Of a stretch of 64,000 nucleotides of DNA, positions 8,388-16,828 are shown one piece after another; position 1 is the stretch's first letter; every line of letters starts with the position of its first letter. The position numbers and the translations under genes were made by a program. A model generated the notes under the pieces. The model saw nothing but the letters and a program-made list of their open reading frames with translations, made no database searches and was not told where the DNA came from. The stretch lies in the NCBI GenBank assembly GCA_021740645.1, contig JAIOZL010000004.1, forward strand, positions 186,001-250,000, read 5' to 3'. This DNA is from Bacteroidales bacterium. Its GTDB lineage: Bacteria; Bacteroidota; Bacteroidia; Bacteroidales; JAADJA01.

Positions 8388-9188
8388 TTATATCCTGAAC
8401 CGGAACCCAAGTAACAAATCCAGTCTTTTCGCATTATTTGGCAGATCTCCCCTGTTAATAACCCAGTTATAATTAAGAGCGGCATAAACACCCCAGCGGC
8501 TGATAAATTCCGCATTTAACTGGCCCCAATGTGGTTTAGGATAGGAATTATCCTCCTGGGCATAGGTTAAGGAAACAGCTCTCCAGTATGAAATGGAATA
8601 GGATGCCGATCCTTCTACAACGAAGTTCTTATTGATCATAAACTGCCCAACGATTGTTGGCCCGGCAGTGAAATAATAACCCTGGGGTTCAAGGCTTTTA
8701 AGTTCATTCGGATTAGCTAAAGAATCAACAATATAGGATGATCCGAAAAAATAATCATTCAGGTTAAACCCTGCTGAGAGGATATACCTGTTCGGTAGAG
8801 TAATATTCCATGTCCAGTTCCACCAACCAAGCAATCCACATGAAAAAGCTGTGCTTTCTCCCCTGTTCACAAGGTTACTGTTTTCGGTGAACACTTTATA
8901 GGTAAACAAGGTCATATCACCGAGAAGTTTATGTTGCCACCGCCAACTCATTTCCCCTGCTTCAAGACGAATATACCGCATATTCAATTCGCCGGAAAGT
9001 CCAGCTATATTATGAACTTCCGGTCGGGGTGCATCAGAATTGGTCACATGTGAATTACTAAAAGCAATTCCGAGGTAAAGCTCATCACTATAATATTCTC
9101 CCAGGTATTCAAAATCATCTATTGTTTGGGTAAAAGCTGCTGAGCATAGCATAAATAGTAAGATTGTTAGGTATACAAGTCGTGTCAT
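8388..9188 (-). CDS. predicted outer-membrane beta-barrel protein
   Basis: I chose the start at 9188 because MTRLVYLTILLFMLCSAAFTQ is a good signal peptide; an in-frame ATG at 9227 would add 13 residues in front of it. The mature part of about 245 residues is rich in aromatic, alternating strands and ends in the strand LLLGFRFRI, as outer-membrane barrels do. No named family was recognised. It stands alone, divergent from the lipoprotein at 9437. The scar at 8116-8380 ends just beyond its stop. Confidence 0.55.
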   Translation of the reverse strand: MTRLVYLTILLFMLCSAAFTQTIDDFEYLGEYYSDELYLGIAFSNSHVTNSDAPRPEVHNIAGLSGELNMRYIRLEAGEMSWRWQHKLLGDMTLFTYKVFTENSNLVNRGESTAFSCGLLGWWNWTWNITLPNRYILSAGFNLNDYFFGSSYIVDSLANPNELKSLEPQGYYFTAGPTIVGQFMINKNFVVEGSASYSISYWRAVSLTYAQEDNSYPKPHWGQLNAEFISRWGVYAALNYNWVINRGDLPNNAKRLDLLLGFRFRI

Positions 9189-9436
9189 GAGATTAAAAAT
9201 TTGCAGCAAAATTATCCTTAAAACCAAAAGGTATAAATACGACGATTCCCGTAATTTTATAAAAATTCATGTACTGAAATCTGGGGGTCTAAATAATTCT
9301 GGTTAAATATTGTTTACTATTATACTGAAGCTAAATGAATGAAAATTAACGCACTAACTACGAATATTTAGTCATCCATTACTATTACAATATAAATATG
9401 TAAATTAGCCTCCACAAAAAAAAATACAGAGACGAG

Positions 9437-9901
9437 ATGAAAAAATTAGTTTTTATTGTTTTCCTGATGGCCCTAATCGCAGGCTGCGCAAAAGATAAAG
9501 AAGAAACCCCGGAACCTGTGCTTACTCCCCAGGAATTGATTTTGGGTGAATGGGATTGTACAAGCTGGACCATGGAAGGAGCTGAAATAATGGGGAGTGT
9601 GGAATACTATACTATGGGTTTTTTTATGGAGGCTGATGCTCAAACATTTGAATTTGAGTACCGGACAAACACTGACGGTGTAAAATGGCGCGGTATTTAT
9701 GCATTTGAAGAGGAAGATACCAAACTGAAAACGACTTATGTAAGTCAATGGTTTTGGAATGGCAGCGACTGGCAGGCCACTGCTCCGGAGCAGGAAAAAA
9801 CCTGGACGATAGAAAAACTTACCTCAGGCACTCTCCAGCTTGGGTATATTACTTCTGCCCAGAATACAGATTATCATTTTTTAATGACCTTAAAAAAATA
9901 G
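9437..9901 (+). CDS. lipocalin-like lipoprotein
   Basis: 154 residues. The leader ends in a lipobox, LIAGC, so it should be a lipoprotein. The body begins LTPQELILGEWDCTSW, the opening typical of Bacteroidota lipocalin-like domains, and continues as beta strands ending YHFLMTLKK. The ligand is unknown. A box TAAATTAGC at 9401-9409, one base off TAnnTTTGC, lies 28 bases upstream and may be the promoter. A weak hairpin (TATCAG/CTGATA, 9927-9945) follows the gene. Confidence 0.6.
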   Translation: MKKLVFIVFLMALIAGCAKDKEETPEPVLTPQELILGEWDCTSWTMEGAEIMGSVEYYTMGFFMEADAQTFEFEYRTNTDGVKWRGIYAFEEEDTKLKTTYVSQWFWNGSDWQATAPEQEKTWTIEKLTSGTLQLGYITSAQNTDYHFLMTLKK

Positions 9902-9978
9902 TAATTTCTTTTCATTTAATATCAAGTATCAGGGATGTTCTGATAAAAGGACCAATTTATCTTTACTGGCCTGATAAG

Positions 9979-10728
9979 CTATTCCTTTAATTTTTTAATA
10001 ATAGTTTCAATATTTTTTTCTTCAAACCTGCTAATGAATTTTAGGATAAAGGCTAAAAATCCTGATTTGGGATTTTTAATAAATTCACCAATGGACTTAA
10101 TACTTTCATCAACCTGATTGACCCTATTGATTTTTTCAAACCCTCCTAAAGCCCAAAACTCATTGGCTATTTTCCAGGATTGATCCCTCGCTTTTTTAAT
10201 ACTGAAATTGATGATTTTTTCATCCGTTCTTTTCCCAATCCAGTCAAGAAGGAACATAAGTGCCGACACTTTACCTATTTTCGATTGCATTTCATTTAAT
10301 AGTTCAGCCAGAATTTCATTCACCGTATTGAAATCATTTTCAAGTCAGTGAATCGGTTTTCCTTTCATTGTTTTTGCTGCCGCAAGCGCAAGATCAAGAT
10401 TAATATGAGCATTCATCCCCAATAACAGATGTTGAATTATGGTAAGCCTTTCATTCTTCGCATTAAAAGCGATTTCCCATGCCCGGCTGATAGGCTTATT
10501 TTCACCGTAATTTTTATACGCATCGATATACAAGCCGGCAAAGATAATATCCAGATCCTGAAGACGTTCATTATCTTCAAAGCGCCCCATTTCTATTTCT
10601 GCTTTAATTTGTGCTGTCGTTCGTCGGTATACATAGGCAAATATTCCGAGGTAATTATTTTCCAGGAGGGACTCTTCGATAATTTTGTCAAGTTCATCCA
10701 GAACCTGATTAATAGTTTTTTGAGACAT
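9979..10728 (-). pseudogene. DUF5995-like gene interrupted by an in-frame TGA
   Basis: Read from ATG 10728 the frame is 249 codons plus stop, almost the length of the intact paralogue at 16829-17581 (250 residues). The single interruption is TGA at 10345-10347 (codon 128), aligned with Ala132 of the paralogue; sequence on both sides stays homologous in the same frame (AKTMKGKPIH, stop, LENDFNTVNEILAEL). The conserved core LLGMNAHINLDLALA is intact. I prefer the 10728 start because both proteins then begin MSQ. This is a nonsense mutation, a sequence error or, less likely, two separately translated parts. Function unknown. Confidence 0.75.
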
Positions 10729-11009
10729 GTCCAGTAGTATTGTAGTGTTTATAGTATGAATGAGCTGGTATTTCACCATGGTGAAAGGATCAAAGATAAT
10801 GAAAGAAGATTGAATAAAAATTTGTCATAAACTTTAAAATGATATCAATCTGTTTTAATTTCACATTGAATACGATCACGCGATAATGAAACCCGCACCA
10901 ACTGTTTGACAGGTTATGGGGATTAACCTGGTCAAATTAAATAAACCAGGACATTATTGTTGCAAGTGGGATTGAAGATTACCCCAGGTGGGTGGGTCAG
11001 GAAAAGGAT

Positions 11010-11018
11010 TATCTTTGC
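11010..11018 (+). promoter_or_regulatory. TAnnTTTGC promoter box of the DUF454 gene
   Basis: TATCTTTGC is a full match to the Bacteroidota -7 element and lies 17 bases before the ATG at 11036. No TTG was found at a good distance upstream. It argues that the longer frame starting upstream of this box is not translated. Confidence 0.6.
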
Positions 11019-11035
11019 CCAGCTTTATAACTACT

Positions 11036-11401
11036 ATGAAAAAAGCTCTTTTTGTTACGCTTGGTACATTGTCGCTGGCACTAGGGATTATCGGGATTGT
11101 TGTTCCCGGCCTGCCTACTACATCATTTTTGCTATTAGCGGCTTTTTTATATGCCAGAAGTTCTGATAAACTTTACAATTGGTTGCTAAATCATAAGGTT
11201 TTTGGGAAATACATAAAACAGTACCGTGAAAACAAAGCATTATCAAAAAACACAAAAATCTATTCACTGATAATGATGTGGAGCATGATACTTCTATCTT
11301 CTTTTGTATTTATCGAAAACATTTACGTTCGGATAATTCTTATCTCAACAGGGATAGTAGGAACCATTATTATGTTAAGAATACCCACCCTGAAAGAATA
11401 A
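11036..11401 (+). CDS. DUF454 (YbaN-like) inner membrane protein
   Basis: 121 residues. Hydrophobic segments lie at about 5-25, 27-42 and 75-115. The segment GIIGIVVPGLPTTSFLLLAAFLYARSSDKL, spread over residues 17-46, is the hallmark of DUF454/YbaN. Its role is not known. I placed the start at 11036 because the promoter box at 11010-11018 lies inside the longer alternative frame and because MKKALFV gives a normal membrane start. It is a single gene convergent with the DoxX module. Confidence 0.8.
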   Translation: MKKALFVTLGTLSLALGIIGIVVPGLPTTSFLLLAAFLYARSSDKLYNWLLNHKVFGKYIKQYRENKALSKNTKIYSLIMMWSMILLSSFVFIENIYVRIILISTGIVGTIIMLRIPTLKE

Positions 11402-11511
11402 AACTAAGTCTGTTTAATCGTCCATTTTATAAAAAAAACGCGATAAGTATAACTTATAACGTTTACCAAGCTCAGGTATGAATTGTTGCAATTTATTTTT
11501 TGGGGTTACCC

Positions 11512-11880
11512 TTAACTTTTACTCAAAAAATGTCTACGTGTATAGAATACAAATATAGCCAGTACAAAAAATGCAATATTTCTAATGACTGATTCATCTC
11601 TTCCGATATGCACAATTGCAGCACCTATCATGGTAAAAGCCAATCCCAGTGCAGCCAACGGAATAAATATACGATACTTCTTAAGGATTGCCGGCAATAT
11701 TAATCCAATAGCAGCAAGTACCTCTAATGAAGCGATGAGCTTAATTTGGATTGATGTAAAATCAGCTACCCAAGGCATACTTTCTGCTAATTCGCTGTAG
11801 GGAGTAAATAATTTCATTCCACCCGCCAGTAAAAACAATAAGGCCAATAATATCTGAGCAATCCAAAATACAATTTTCAT
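11512..11880 (-). CDS. DoxX family membrane protein (copy 1)
   Basis: 122 residues with four hydrophobic helices (about 4-22, 45-62, 70-90 and 98-115). The GGMKLFTPYSELAE segment after helix 1 is typical of the DoxX family. DoxX relatives are small quinone- or redox-linked membrane proteins; the exact role here is unknown. It is the last gene of the minus-strand module OB-fold, YceI, DUF2892, DoxX (13164 to 11512). A close paralogue is at 56535-56904, where the same order recurs. Confidence 0.8.
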   Translation of the reverse strand: MKIVFWIAQILLALLFLLAGGMKLFTPYSELAESMPWVADFTSIQIKLIASLEVLAAIGLILPAILKKYRIFIPLAALGLAFTMIGAAIVHIGRDESVIRNIAFFVLAIFVFYTRRHFLSKS

Positions 11881-11911
11881 AATGCTAATTTTGTACTTTT
11901 TGAGTAACCAA

Positions 11912-12115
11912 TTACTTTTTGCGTGTACTTAATCCAAGTGGTAAATACAAAGGGCAGAAACTTACCAGGCTGGTAAAAATGAATATTGCCCCTAAAACTA
12001 AAAGAACGATTCCAATTGTTCCTGATAAATAGTCTGTAGCAAAATACAGCACAGCTATAATTACACCAAGGATTAGTCTTATGACCCTGTCAGCGGATCC
12101 CATGTTTGCTTTCAT
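11912..12115 (-). CDS. DUF2892 small membrane protein (copy 1)
   Basis: 67 residues. MKANMGSADRVIRLILG is the usual DUF2892 opening, followed by two helices and an SFCPLYLPLGL ending. This domain is also found fused to rhodanese in YgaP. A scaffold role near the membrane is plausible but unproven. It sits 31 bases before doxX and 59 after yceI. The paralogue at 56326-56538 is about 70 percent identical by eye. Confidence 0.8.
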   Translation of the reverse strand: MKANMGSADRVIRLILGVIIAVLYFATDYLSGTIGIVLLVLGAIFIFTSLVSFCPLYLPLGLSTRKK

Positions 12116-12174
12116 AAAATTCTTGTTTTTAATGTTTTAATTAAAACAGCTTTGATCCACGAAAGTTCAAAACC

Positions 12175-12726
12175 TTACTTTTTATATTCTTTCAAATCAA
12201 TCTCAACAGTAACTTCTATTTCTCCGGCAATATTATTAACCACAGTCTTTGGGATTTTTATGTTATAATCTTCTGGTTTTAGAATAAAGCTGGAATTACC
12301 TATCAAATTATCAACCCCCACTTTAAACGTACCATTCGCCATAATTTTTTTTGTCACACCATGCAAAGTCAATTCACCATCCACAATGATTTTGTATTCT
12401 CCTTCATGGCTGAGATCAATGTCTGTTATATTCTGCACTTTTCCTTTAAATACTGCATTTGGATATTTATCCGACTCTACATAATTCTCATTGAAATGTT
12501 CCTGCATCAGGGCTTTTTCAAATTCAAAAGATTTCATTAAAACCTTGAAAACGAAATCGCCGGTTTCATAATCCAGCGCACTGTTTACCTGGTGATTATG
12601 GGCTTCTATAGTTTCAATCGGGGTTTCAGAGTAAAATTTAATATGCCCGTTTTTTGTGACGTATTTTTGACCGAATCCGACTATAGTTCCAAATCCAAGT
12701 AGAATAATTAACAGGTGCTTTTTCAT
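12175..12726 (-). CDS. YceI family periplasmic protein (copy 1)
   Basis: 183 residues with a signal peptide (ending GFGQ). The body is a YceI lipocalin-like barrel: it starts KNGHIKFYSETPIETIEAHN, has the typical HFNENYVESDKYPNAVFKG segment, then GELTLHGVTKKI, and ends in amphipathic strands. Members bind isoprenoid or amphipathic ligands. The start follows the OB-fold gene by 6 bases, so the two are probably cotranscribed. It is about 70 percent identical by eye to the YceI at 55713-56264 and much less so to the one at 49021-49584. Confidence 0.88.
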   Translation of the reverse strand: MKKHLLIILLGFGTIVGFGQKYVTKNGHIKFYSETPIETIEAHNHQVNSALDYETGDFVFKVLMKSFEFEKALMQEHFNENYVESDKYPNAVFKGKVQNITDIDLSHEGEYKIIVDGELTLHGVTKKIMANGTFKVGVDNLIGNSSFILKPEDYNIKIPKTVVNNIAGEIEVTVEIDLKEYKK

Positions 12727-12732
12727 GGTTTT

Positions 12733-13164
12733 CTATTTAATAATTGAACATTTTAGAAGGATTACATCCGAATCGTTATAACCGGTACAATATCCTTTCA
12801 GGGTAATTTCCTTTCCTTCAAATTCCACAATACTTAGCGCATAGGCGGGTAATAAAGTCGCACGAATGCCTTCGTCACCAAACATACCTTCCGCCAGGGC
12901 AAAAACAGCGATGGTAAACTCAGAAGTATTTTCTATTTTTGATAATATCCCCGTGACTTTTATTACTTTCCCATTATATTTTTTCTGTGCCTCCTGTTTA
13001 AAATTACTATATTCTGCAAATAGGGCATCTGCTGTAACCTCATAATCTGGTTTAGCTTTTTCATAATTCACATGAGGTTTGTTATAAACGAATTTATACC
13101 CCAGAAATGCGCCTATTAGTCCAATAAGTGTGACAATTATCAGATATTTTATCCATTTGTTCAT
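12733..13164 (-). CDS. membrane-anchored OB-fold (tRNA_anti-like) protein (copy 1)
   Basis: 143 residues from ATG 13164, chosen because MNKWIKYLIIV starts the membrane helix and the paralogue at 53403 starts the same way. One N-terminal helix (about 5-24) is followed by YNKPHVNYEKAKPDYEV and an OB-fold domain (YNGKVIKVTGILSKI ... ITLKGYCTGYNDSDVILLKCSI), the tRNA_anti-like family. With this anchor it should face the periplasm and may bind a ligand rather than nucleic acid. First gene of the module. Confidence 0.75.
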   Translation of the reverse strand: MNKWIKYLIIVTLIGLIGAFLGYKFVYNKPHVNYEKAKPDYEVTADALFAEYSNFKQEAQKKYNGKVIKVTGILSKIENTSEFTIAVFALAEGMFGDEGIRATLLPAYALSIVEFEGKEITLKGYCTGYNDSDVILLKCSIIK

Positions 13165-13332
13165 TTTAATAATGCTGATTGAGTTTTTTTTGATTTGACG
13201 GATCAAAGAAGAAATAATTACATGGCTATTTCCCAGTTTAATTTATTCAATTAACAAGAAAAAGATATAATGGTTCGCATGCTTGAATCTTTACTCCAAA
13301 ATCTAATGAATTAAATTCGGTAGATTTAATAG

Positions 13333-13974
13333 TTAAATAGAATATTCCAGCTGAAGGCCATACACAAGATTATACAGAATATAATGTATATGAATAGAGA
13401 ATAGTGAGTGTTCAACCCGCAACCCAAACAATAAATTGTCGGCCTTTTTCCAATTCAGGGGTAACTTTACTGCCCCCACCCATGAAATATCCATATCCCT
13501 GAAATTAGCTGCATCCGGGGTATCTGTACGTTTATTCAACTTATCCAAACTTATGGAGGAGGCAAAAAGTCTGGACACTGCAAAGCCTGTCTCTAAAATT
13601 CTGTAGTTTTTGTGAGGCCGAACAATATAACCTATCATGACAGGCATTTCCAGATATCTTAGTTTAAGCACCTCAAAACTCTGCAGGCCATTGTCATCAA
13701 TGAACTCATAGATGCTGCCTTTGCGGATGTAACGTAATTCCAAAGAGGAATAAAACGGTTTCGAAATATTTCTTTTAATTGAAGCCCCTAAAGATAGCCC
13801 TCCATTACCTGCTATCGACCCCGATCCACTCCAATAGGCTGCATCCTGGCCGAGGATATGAATGCCATTAGTATTGAAAATTATAGAGGCCTCAAATGGC
13901 TTTGTCTGGGCATAATTTGTCTCAAGAAAGAATACAGTTTGAAAGAGTATTAGAAATATTACTATTTTGAACAT
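13333..13974 (-). CDS. outer-membrane beta-barrel protein (PorT-like)
   Basis: 213 residues with a signal peptide (ending TNYAQ). The rest is alternating strands with the pattern LSLGASIKRNISKPFYSSLELRYIRKGS, common in Bacteroidota PorT-like outer-membrane barrels, and a C-terminal strand LVYGLQLEYSI. Function unknown. It lies 168 bases beyond the start of the OB-fold gene, on the same strand; no promoter was seen for either. Confidence 0.6.
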   Translation of the reverse strand: MFKIVIFLILFQTVFFLETNYAQTKPFEASIIFNTNGIHILGQDAAYWSGSGSIAGNGGLSLGASIKRNISKPFYSSLELRYIRKGSIYEFIDDNGLQSFEVLKLRYLEMPVMIGYIVRPHKNYRILETGFAVSRLFASSISLDKLNKRTDTPDAANFRDMDISWVGAVKLPLNWKKADNLLFGLRVEHSLFSIHIHYILYNLVYGLQLEYSI

Positions 13975-14172
13975 AAACTGTATTACGCAAAATTTATTAA
14001 AGTATTGTATCTCTTGATGAGTATTCAGTTATTTAAATTGCCCTGGCATTAATTAATAAAAACTACGACTAAATAGAGCACTATACTAAATATTAGTAAT
14101 TTGGCTGTGGGTATTCAAATCATCATAGCTTTAATATACACGAGGGAAATTATGCTCATTTTTTCTTTATGC

Positions 14173-14190
14173 GTCAGGTTTTAACCTGAC
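14173..14190 (-). terminator. hairpin across the stop codon of the desaturase gene
   Basis: GTCAGGTT and AACCTGAC pair perfectly over 8 bases with a 2-base centre, and the desaturase TAA lies inside it. On the minus strand the hairpin is followed by GCATAAAGAAAA, so it lacks a clean T run. A terminator is plausible. Confidence 0.4.
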
Positions 14191-15185
14191 CTCAGCTCCC
14201 TGAATGAAATAATTCGTTGGTTCTCTTCGTCCCACAAACGAAGTTTTAAAGAATGAAAACTTTTAAAAAAAGTGATGGGTTTTACGTCATGAAACAACGT
14301 ATTCTCTTCATGGCATTTGGGTAGGTTATAATTGGGAATGGTAGGCCCCAGGTGATGAATGTGATGGTATCCGATGTTTCCTGAAAACCAACGAAGGATA
14401 GCAGGGAGTTTAAAAAAAGAACTTCCATATAAGGCCATGTCCTTGTAGTTCCAGTTGTCTGCTCTTGTCCAGTTCACTTCATCATACTGATGCTGAAGGT
14501 AAAATAAATAGATGCCACTAACTGCAGCCATATACATCACCGGGAGTTGTATCAGTAAAAAAGTTTGCCAGCCAATAAGCCAGCTCACCAGGGAAGCCAC
14601 TGTCAACATTATAATGTTGGTGAGGTAAATGTTGTATTTCTGTTTTTTTGTCATGCTACGTTTGGTAAAACGGCTGAGCAACATAAAACTCAAAGGGCCG
14701 CCAAAACCAAGCAGGAAAAGTGGATTGCGATAAAGTCGATAGAAAAACCGTTTCGATTTTTTTGCATTCTTGTATTCTTCAAGGGTTAATGTCCAGACAT
14801 CTCCCAACCCACGATTATCAAGGTTGCCTACCGTTTGATGGTGCAAATGGTGACTATCCGTCCATTTGTCGTAAGGAGTAAAAGCCAGTATTCCGCAAAA
14901 ACTGCCTACCACCCTGTTTAACTTCTTCGACTTGAAAAAGGATCCATGCCCACAATCATGAAATATAATAAATATCCTTACCAGGAAGCCTGAAGCAAGC
15001 AACATCAATGGAATGCTTAGCCAGGGGGATACTTTCATAACTTGTACAATGATGATCCATAAAATAAAATAAGGGCCAAGCGAATTTATAAGCTGCCAAA
15101 CACTGCGTGATATTCTTGGTTTGTTATATTTTGAGACAATACTATGCCATGACTGAGTAGAACGTGAAGTTGAGTTTGAATTCAT
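14181..15185 (-). CDS. membrane fatty acid desaturase
   Basis: 334 residues with three di-iron histidine boxes: HDCGH at 76-80, HHLHH at 112-116 and HHIHH at 274-278. Four to five membrane segments lie between them (about 35-75, 93-103, 155-172, 187-230). This is the layout of acyl-lipid or acyl-CoA desaturases of the DesA/omega type, which insert a double bond into membrane acyl chains using oxygen. The electron donor is not in the neighbourhood. A candidate promoter box lies at 15411-15419, leaving a long leader. It probably stands alone. Confidence 0.88.
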   Translation of the reverse strand: MNSNSTSRSTQSWHSIVSKYNKPRISRSVWQLINSLGPYFILWIIIVQVMKVSPWLSIPLMLLASGFLVRIFIIFHDCGHGSFFKSKKLNRVVGSFCGILAFTPYDKWTDSHHLHHQTVGNLDNRGLGDVWTLTLEEYKNAKKSKRFFYRLYRNPLFLLGFGGPLSFMLLSRFTKRSMTKKQKYNIYLTNIIMLTVASLVSWLIGWQTFLLIQLPVMYMAAVSGIYLFYLQHQYDEVNWTRADNWNYKDMALYGSSFFKLPAILRWFSGNIGYHHIHHLGPTIPNYNLPKCHEENTLFHDVKPITFFKSFHSLKLRLWDEENQRIISFRELRSG

Positions 15186-15410
15186 TTTGATTCGTGTGTT
15201 GCGTATTATCCTGGTTTAAGAAAATAGTTAAGCAGAATAATTGTAGACTATGTTTATATATTTCTCTTTATAAAGGATAATAAGGGTATTTATTGTTGAC
15301 TGAGTCGTTTTTAATTTATTAAAGATCAAAACTTTCTAGCAATACCCTTGTAAACAAGTGAATCGAGCAGATATAGCGAAATTCACCAGAACATAATGGA
15401 CATTGCTGCT

Positions 15411-15419
15411 GCAAAAGTA
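15411..15419 (-). promoter_or_regulatory. TAnnTTTGC box upstream of the desaturase gene
   Basis: On the minus strand the bases read TACTTTTGC, a full match to the -7 element, 226 bases before the desaturase start. If used, the transcript has a long leader, which might be regulatory for a cold-responsive gene. No good TTG partner is seen. I see nothing else in 15186-15478. Confidence 0.35.
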
Positions 15420-15478
15420 CACATATTTGGTCGACTATCATGTTTAATTCTCAATTTGAGCTTTCTTTAACACTTATG

Positions 15479-16438
15479 CTAATTGAGGTAATGGGTAAGA
15501 TAGATAATTAATGGAAGGCTTAACAATCCGAGGATGGTACTCACTACAAAATTTTCCATGGCTTTTTCATCATCGGCTCCGTATCGTTTTGCCAGGATAA
15601 CCAGTATGGTCATGCAGGGCATAGAAGCTTCGATTATAAGTACAGATAAAATCATCGGGTCATTATTAAAAAGTCCCTGGCTTACCATAAACCATAATCC
15701 CATCAATAAAAAAACTGGGAAAAAAAGCAGTTTATTCAGGCTTAATATCCAAACATCAAATTTTTTAAAGGCTGTCCAAATGGAGGTTTTAGCCAGCAAT
15801 ATCCCGATATACAACATGGCAAGGTAAAGGGTTGTGCTTCCCAGTCCACAAAGACTTTGTTTTAATACCCCTGGTAATTTTAATCCCAGCATCATCATTC
15901 CCAGACCGATAAGAAGGGCAATGGTATTGGGATTGGCCAGCTTTGCCAGGTTCCTGAAGTTCAACTTTTGGCTTCCAGAGGATAACAATTTTATTCCAAA
16001 AGTCCACAATACCGTATTCATTACCAGTTGGTATACTGCGGCATACAATATGGCTTTGCCACCTGGAAACAGGGCATCAAGTAAAGGAAAACCAAGGAAA
16101 ACTATATTGCCCAGGAAGGTATGGAGTATATGAACCTCTTTTATCCCGGCAGGCAGTTTTAATAACTTTGCACTTACACTTCCCAATAAAATTTGCAAAA
16201 GAAGGACACTATAGGTTAATCCAGCCATCCATAAAAGGGCTTGTAGCATCTCTCCCGAAAATTCAAGGGATGAAAGTTTAGTGATGATTAGCAGGGGTAA
16301 TGTAATATAGAATACCAGTTTTTCGATGACCGACTTCGCAGTATCATCCAGCAATTTTACTCTTACGGCAATAATCCCAATAACTGCCAGTACGGCCAGT
16401 ATGCCTACCTGTTGTAAAACCATCCCGGGAAATTCCAT
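15479..16438 (-). CDS. AEC family transporter
   Basis: 319 residues, almost wholly hydrophobic, with about 10 predicted helices in two bundles of five joined by a short basic loop near residue 155. The pattern (inner half starting ALLIGLGMMMLGLKLPGVLKQSL and the final EASMPCMTILVILAKRYGADDE segment) matches the auxin efflux carrier (AEC) family, which exports organic acids or similar anions. The substrate is unknown. A promoter box TACCTTTGC lies 17 bases upstream. Confidence 0.85.
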   Translation of the reverse strand: MEFPGMVLQQVGILAVLAVIGIIAVRVKLLDDTAKSVIEKLVFYITLPLLIITKLSSLEFSGEMLQALLWMAGLTYSVLLLQILLGSVSAKLLKLPAGIKEVHILHTFLGNIVFLGFPLLDALFPGGKAILYAAVYQLVMNTVLWTFGIKLLSSGSQKLNFRNLAKLANPNTIALLIGLGMMMLGLKLPGVLKQSLCGLGSTTLYLAMLYIGILLAKTSIWTAFKKFDVWILSLNKLLFFPVFLLMGLWFMVSQGLFNNDPMILSVLIIEASMPCMTILVILAKRYGADDEKAMENFVVSTILGLLSLPLIIYLTHYLN

Positions 16439-16455
16439 GTTTTTTTTTCAGAAGG

Positions 16456-16464
16456 GCAAAGGTA
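16456..16464 (-). promoter_or_regulatory. TAnnTTTGC promoter box of the AEC transporter
   Basis: The minus strand reads TACCTTTGC, a full match to the -7 element, 17 bases before the ATG at 16438. Confidence 0.6.
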
Positions 16465-16687
16465 GGAGAAATGAAAGCCTAATTATTCATCTAATGTGAT
16501 TATTAGGTTACAAACTTTAATATAATTTCCTTAAATTTGTGTTATTGAGAGTCTTGCATTGCAAGCCATTACGAAAAACATCAATAAAATAAGAGTATTA
16601 AAAGGTTTTCACATGATGATTTCAGTTAATAGTAAAATATTTTAATCCTACAAAGGCATAGCTGTTTTTCGGTTATATACCCCACCG

Positions 16688-16709
16688 CTTCAAGCCTCCA
16701 GGCTTGAAG
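16688..16709. other. perfect 9-base hairpin between divergent genes
   Basis: CTTCAAGCC and GGCTTGAAG flank a TCCA loop. The hairpin lies in the 390-base region between the divergent AEC transporter and DUF5995 genes, 120 bases before the latter, with no T run on either side. It is not downstream of any gene, so it is not an obvious terminator; it could be a leader structure, a repeat-family palindrome or a protein site. The rest of 16465-16828 shows no gene. Confidence 0.45.
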
Positions 16710-16828
16710 ATTTGTGCCTAATAGCTAACAGATAACCTTCTCGTATCTATTACGATCTGGTCTAAAAATCTAATATTAAACTTTATCTTCCCCCAGGGGT
16801 TTATTTATCACACCAAAATAACTAGACC

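Noticed and set aside
10345..10347. In-frame TGA as a selenocysteine codon
   Set aside because: The paralogue has Ala at the position, no hairpin of the needed kind was seen just after the codon, and no selenocysteine genes are in the window.
10906..10950. Two competing short hairpins (CAGGTTA/TAACCTG and CCTGGT/ACCAGG) before the DUF454 gene
   Set aside because: They lie upstream of the TATCTTTGC promoter box at 11010, so they would not be in that gene's transcript, and stems of 6-7 bases are common by chance.
13233..13240. CCAGTTTA upstream of the first OB-fold gene as a second LytTR site
   Set aside because: Only one copy, on the wrong strand for that gene, and no partner 21 bases away.
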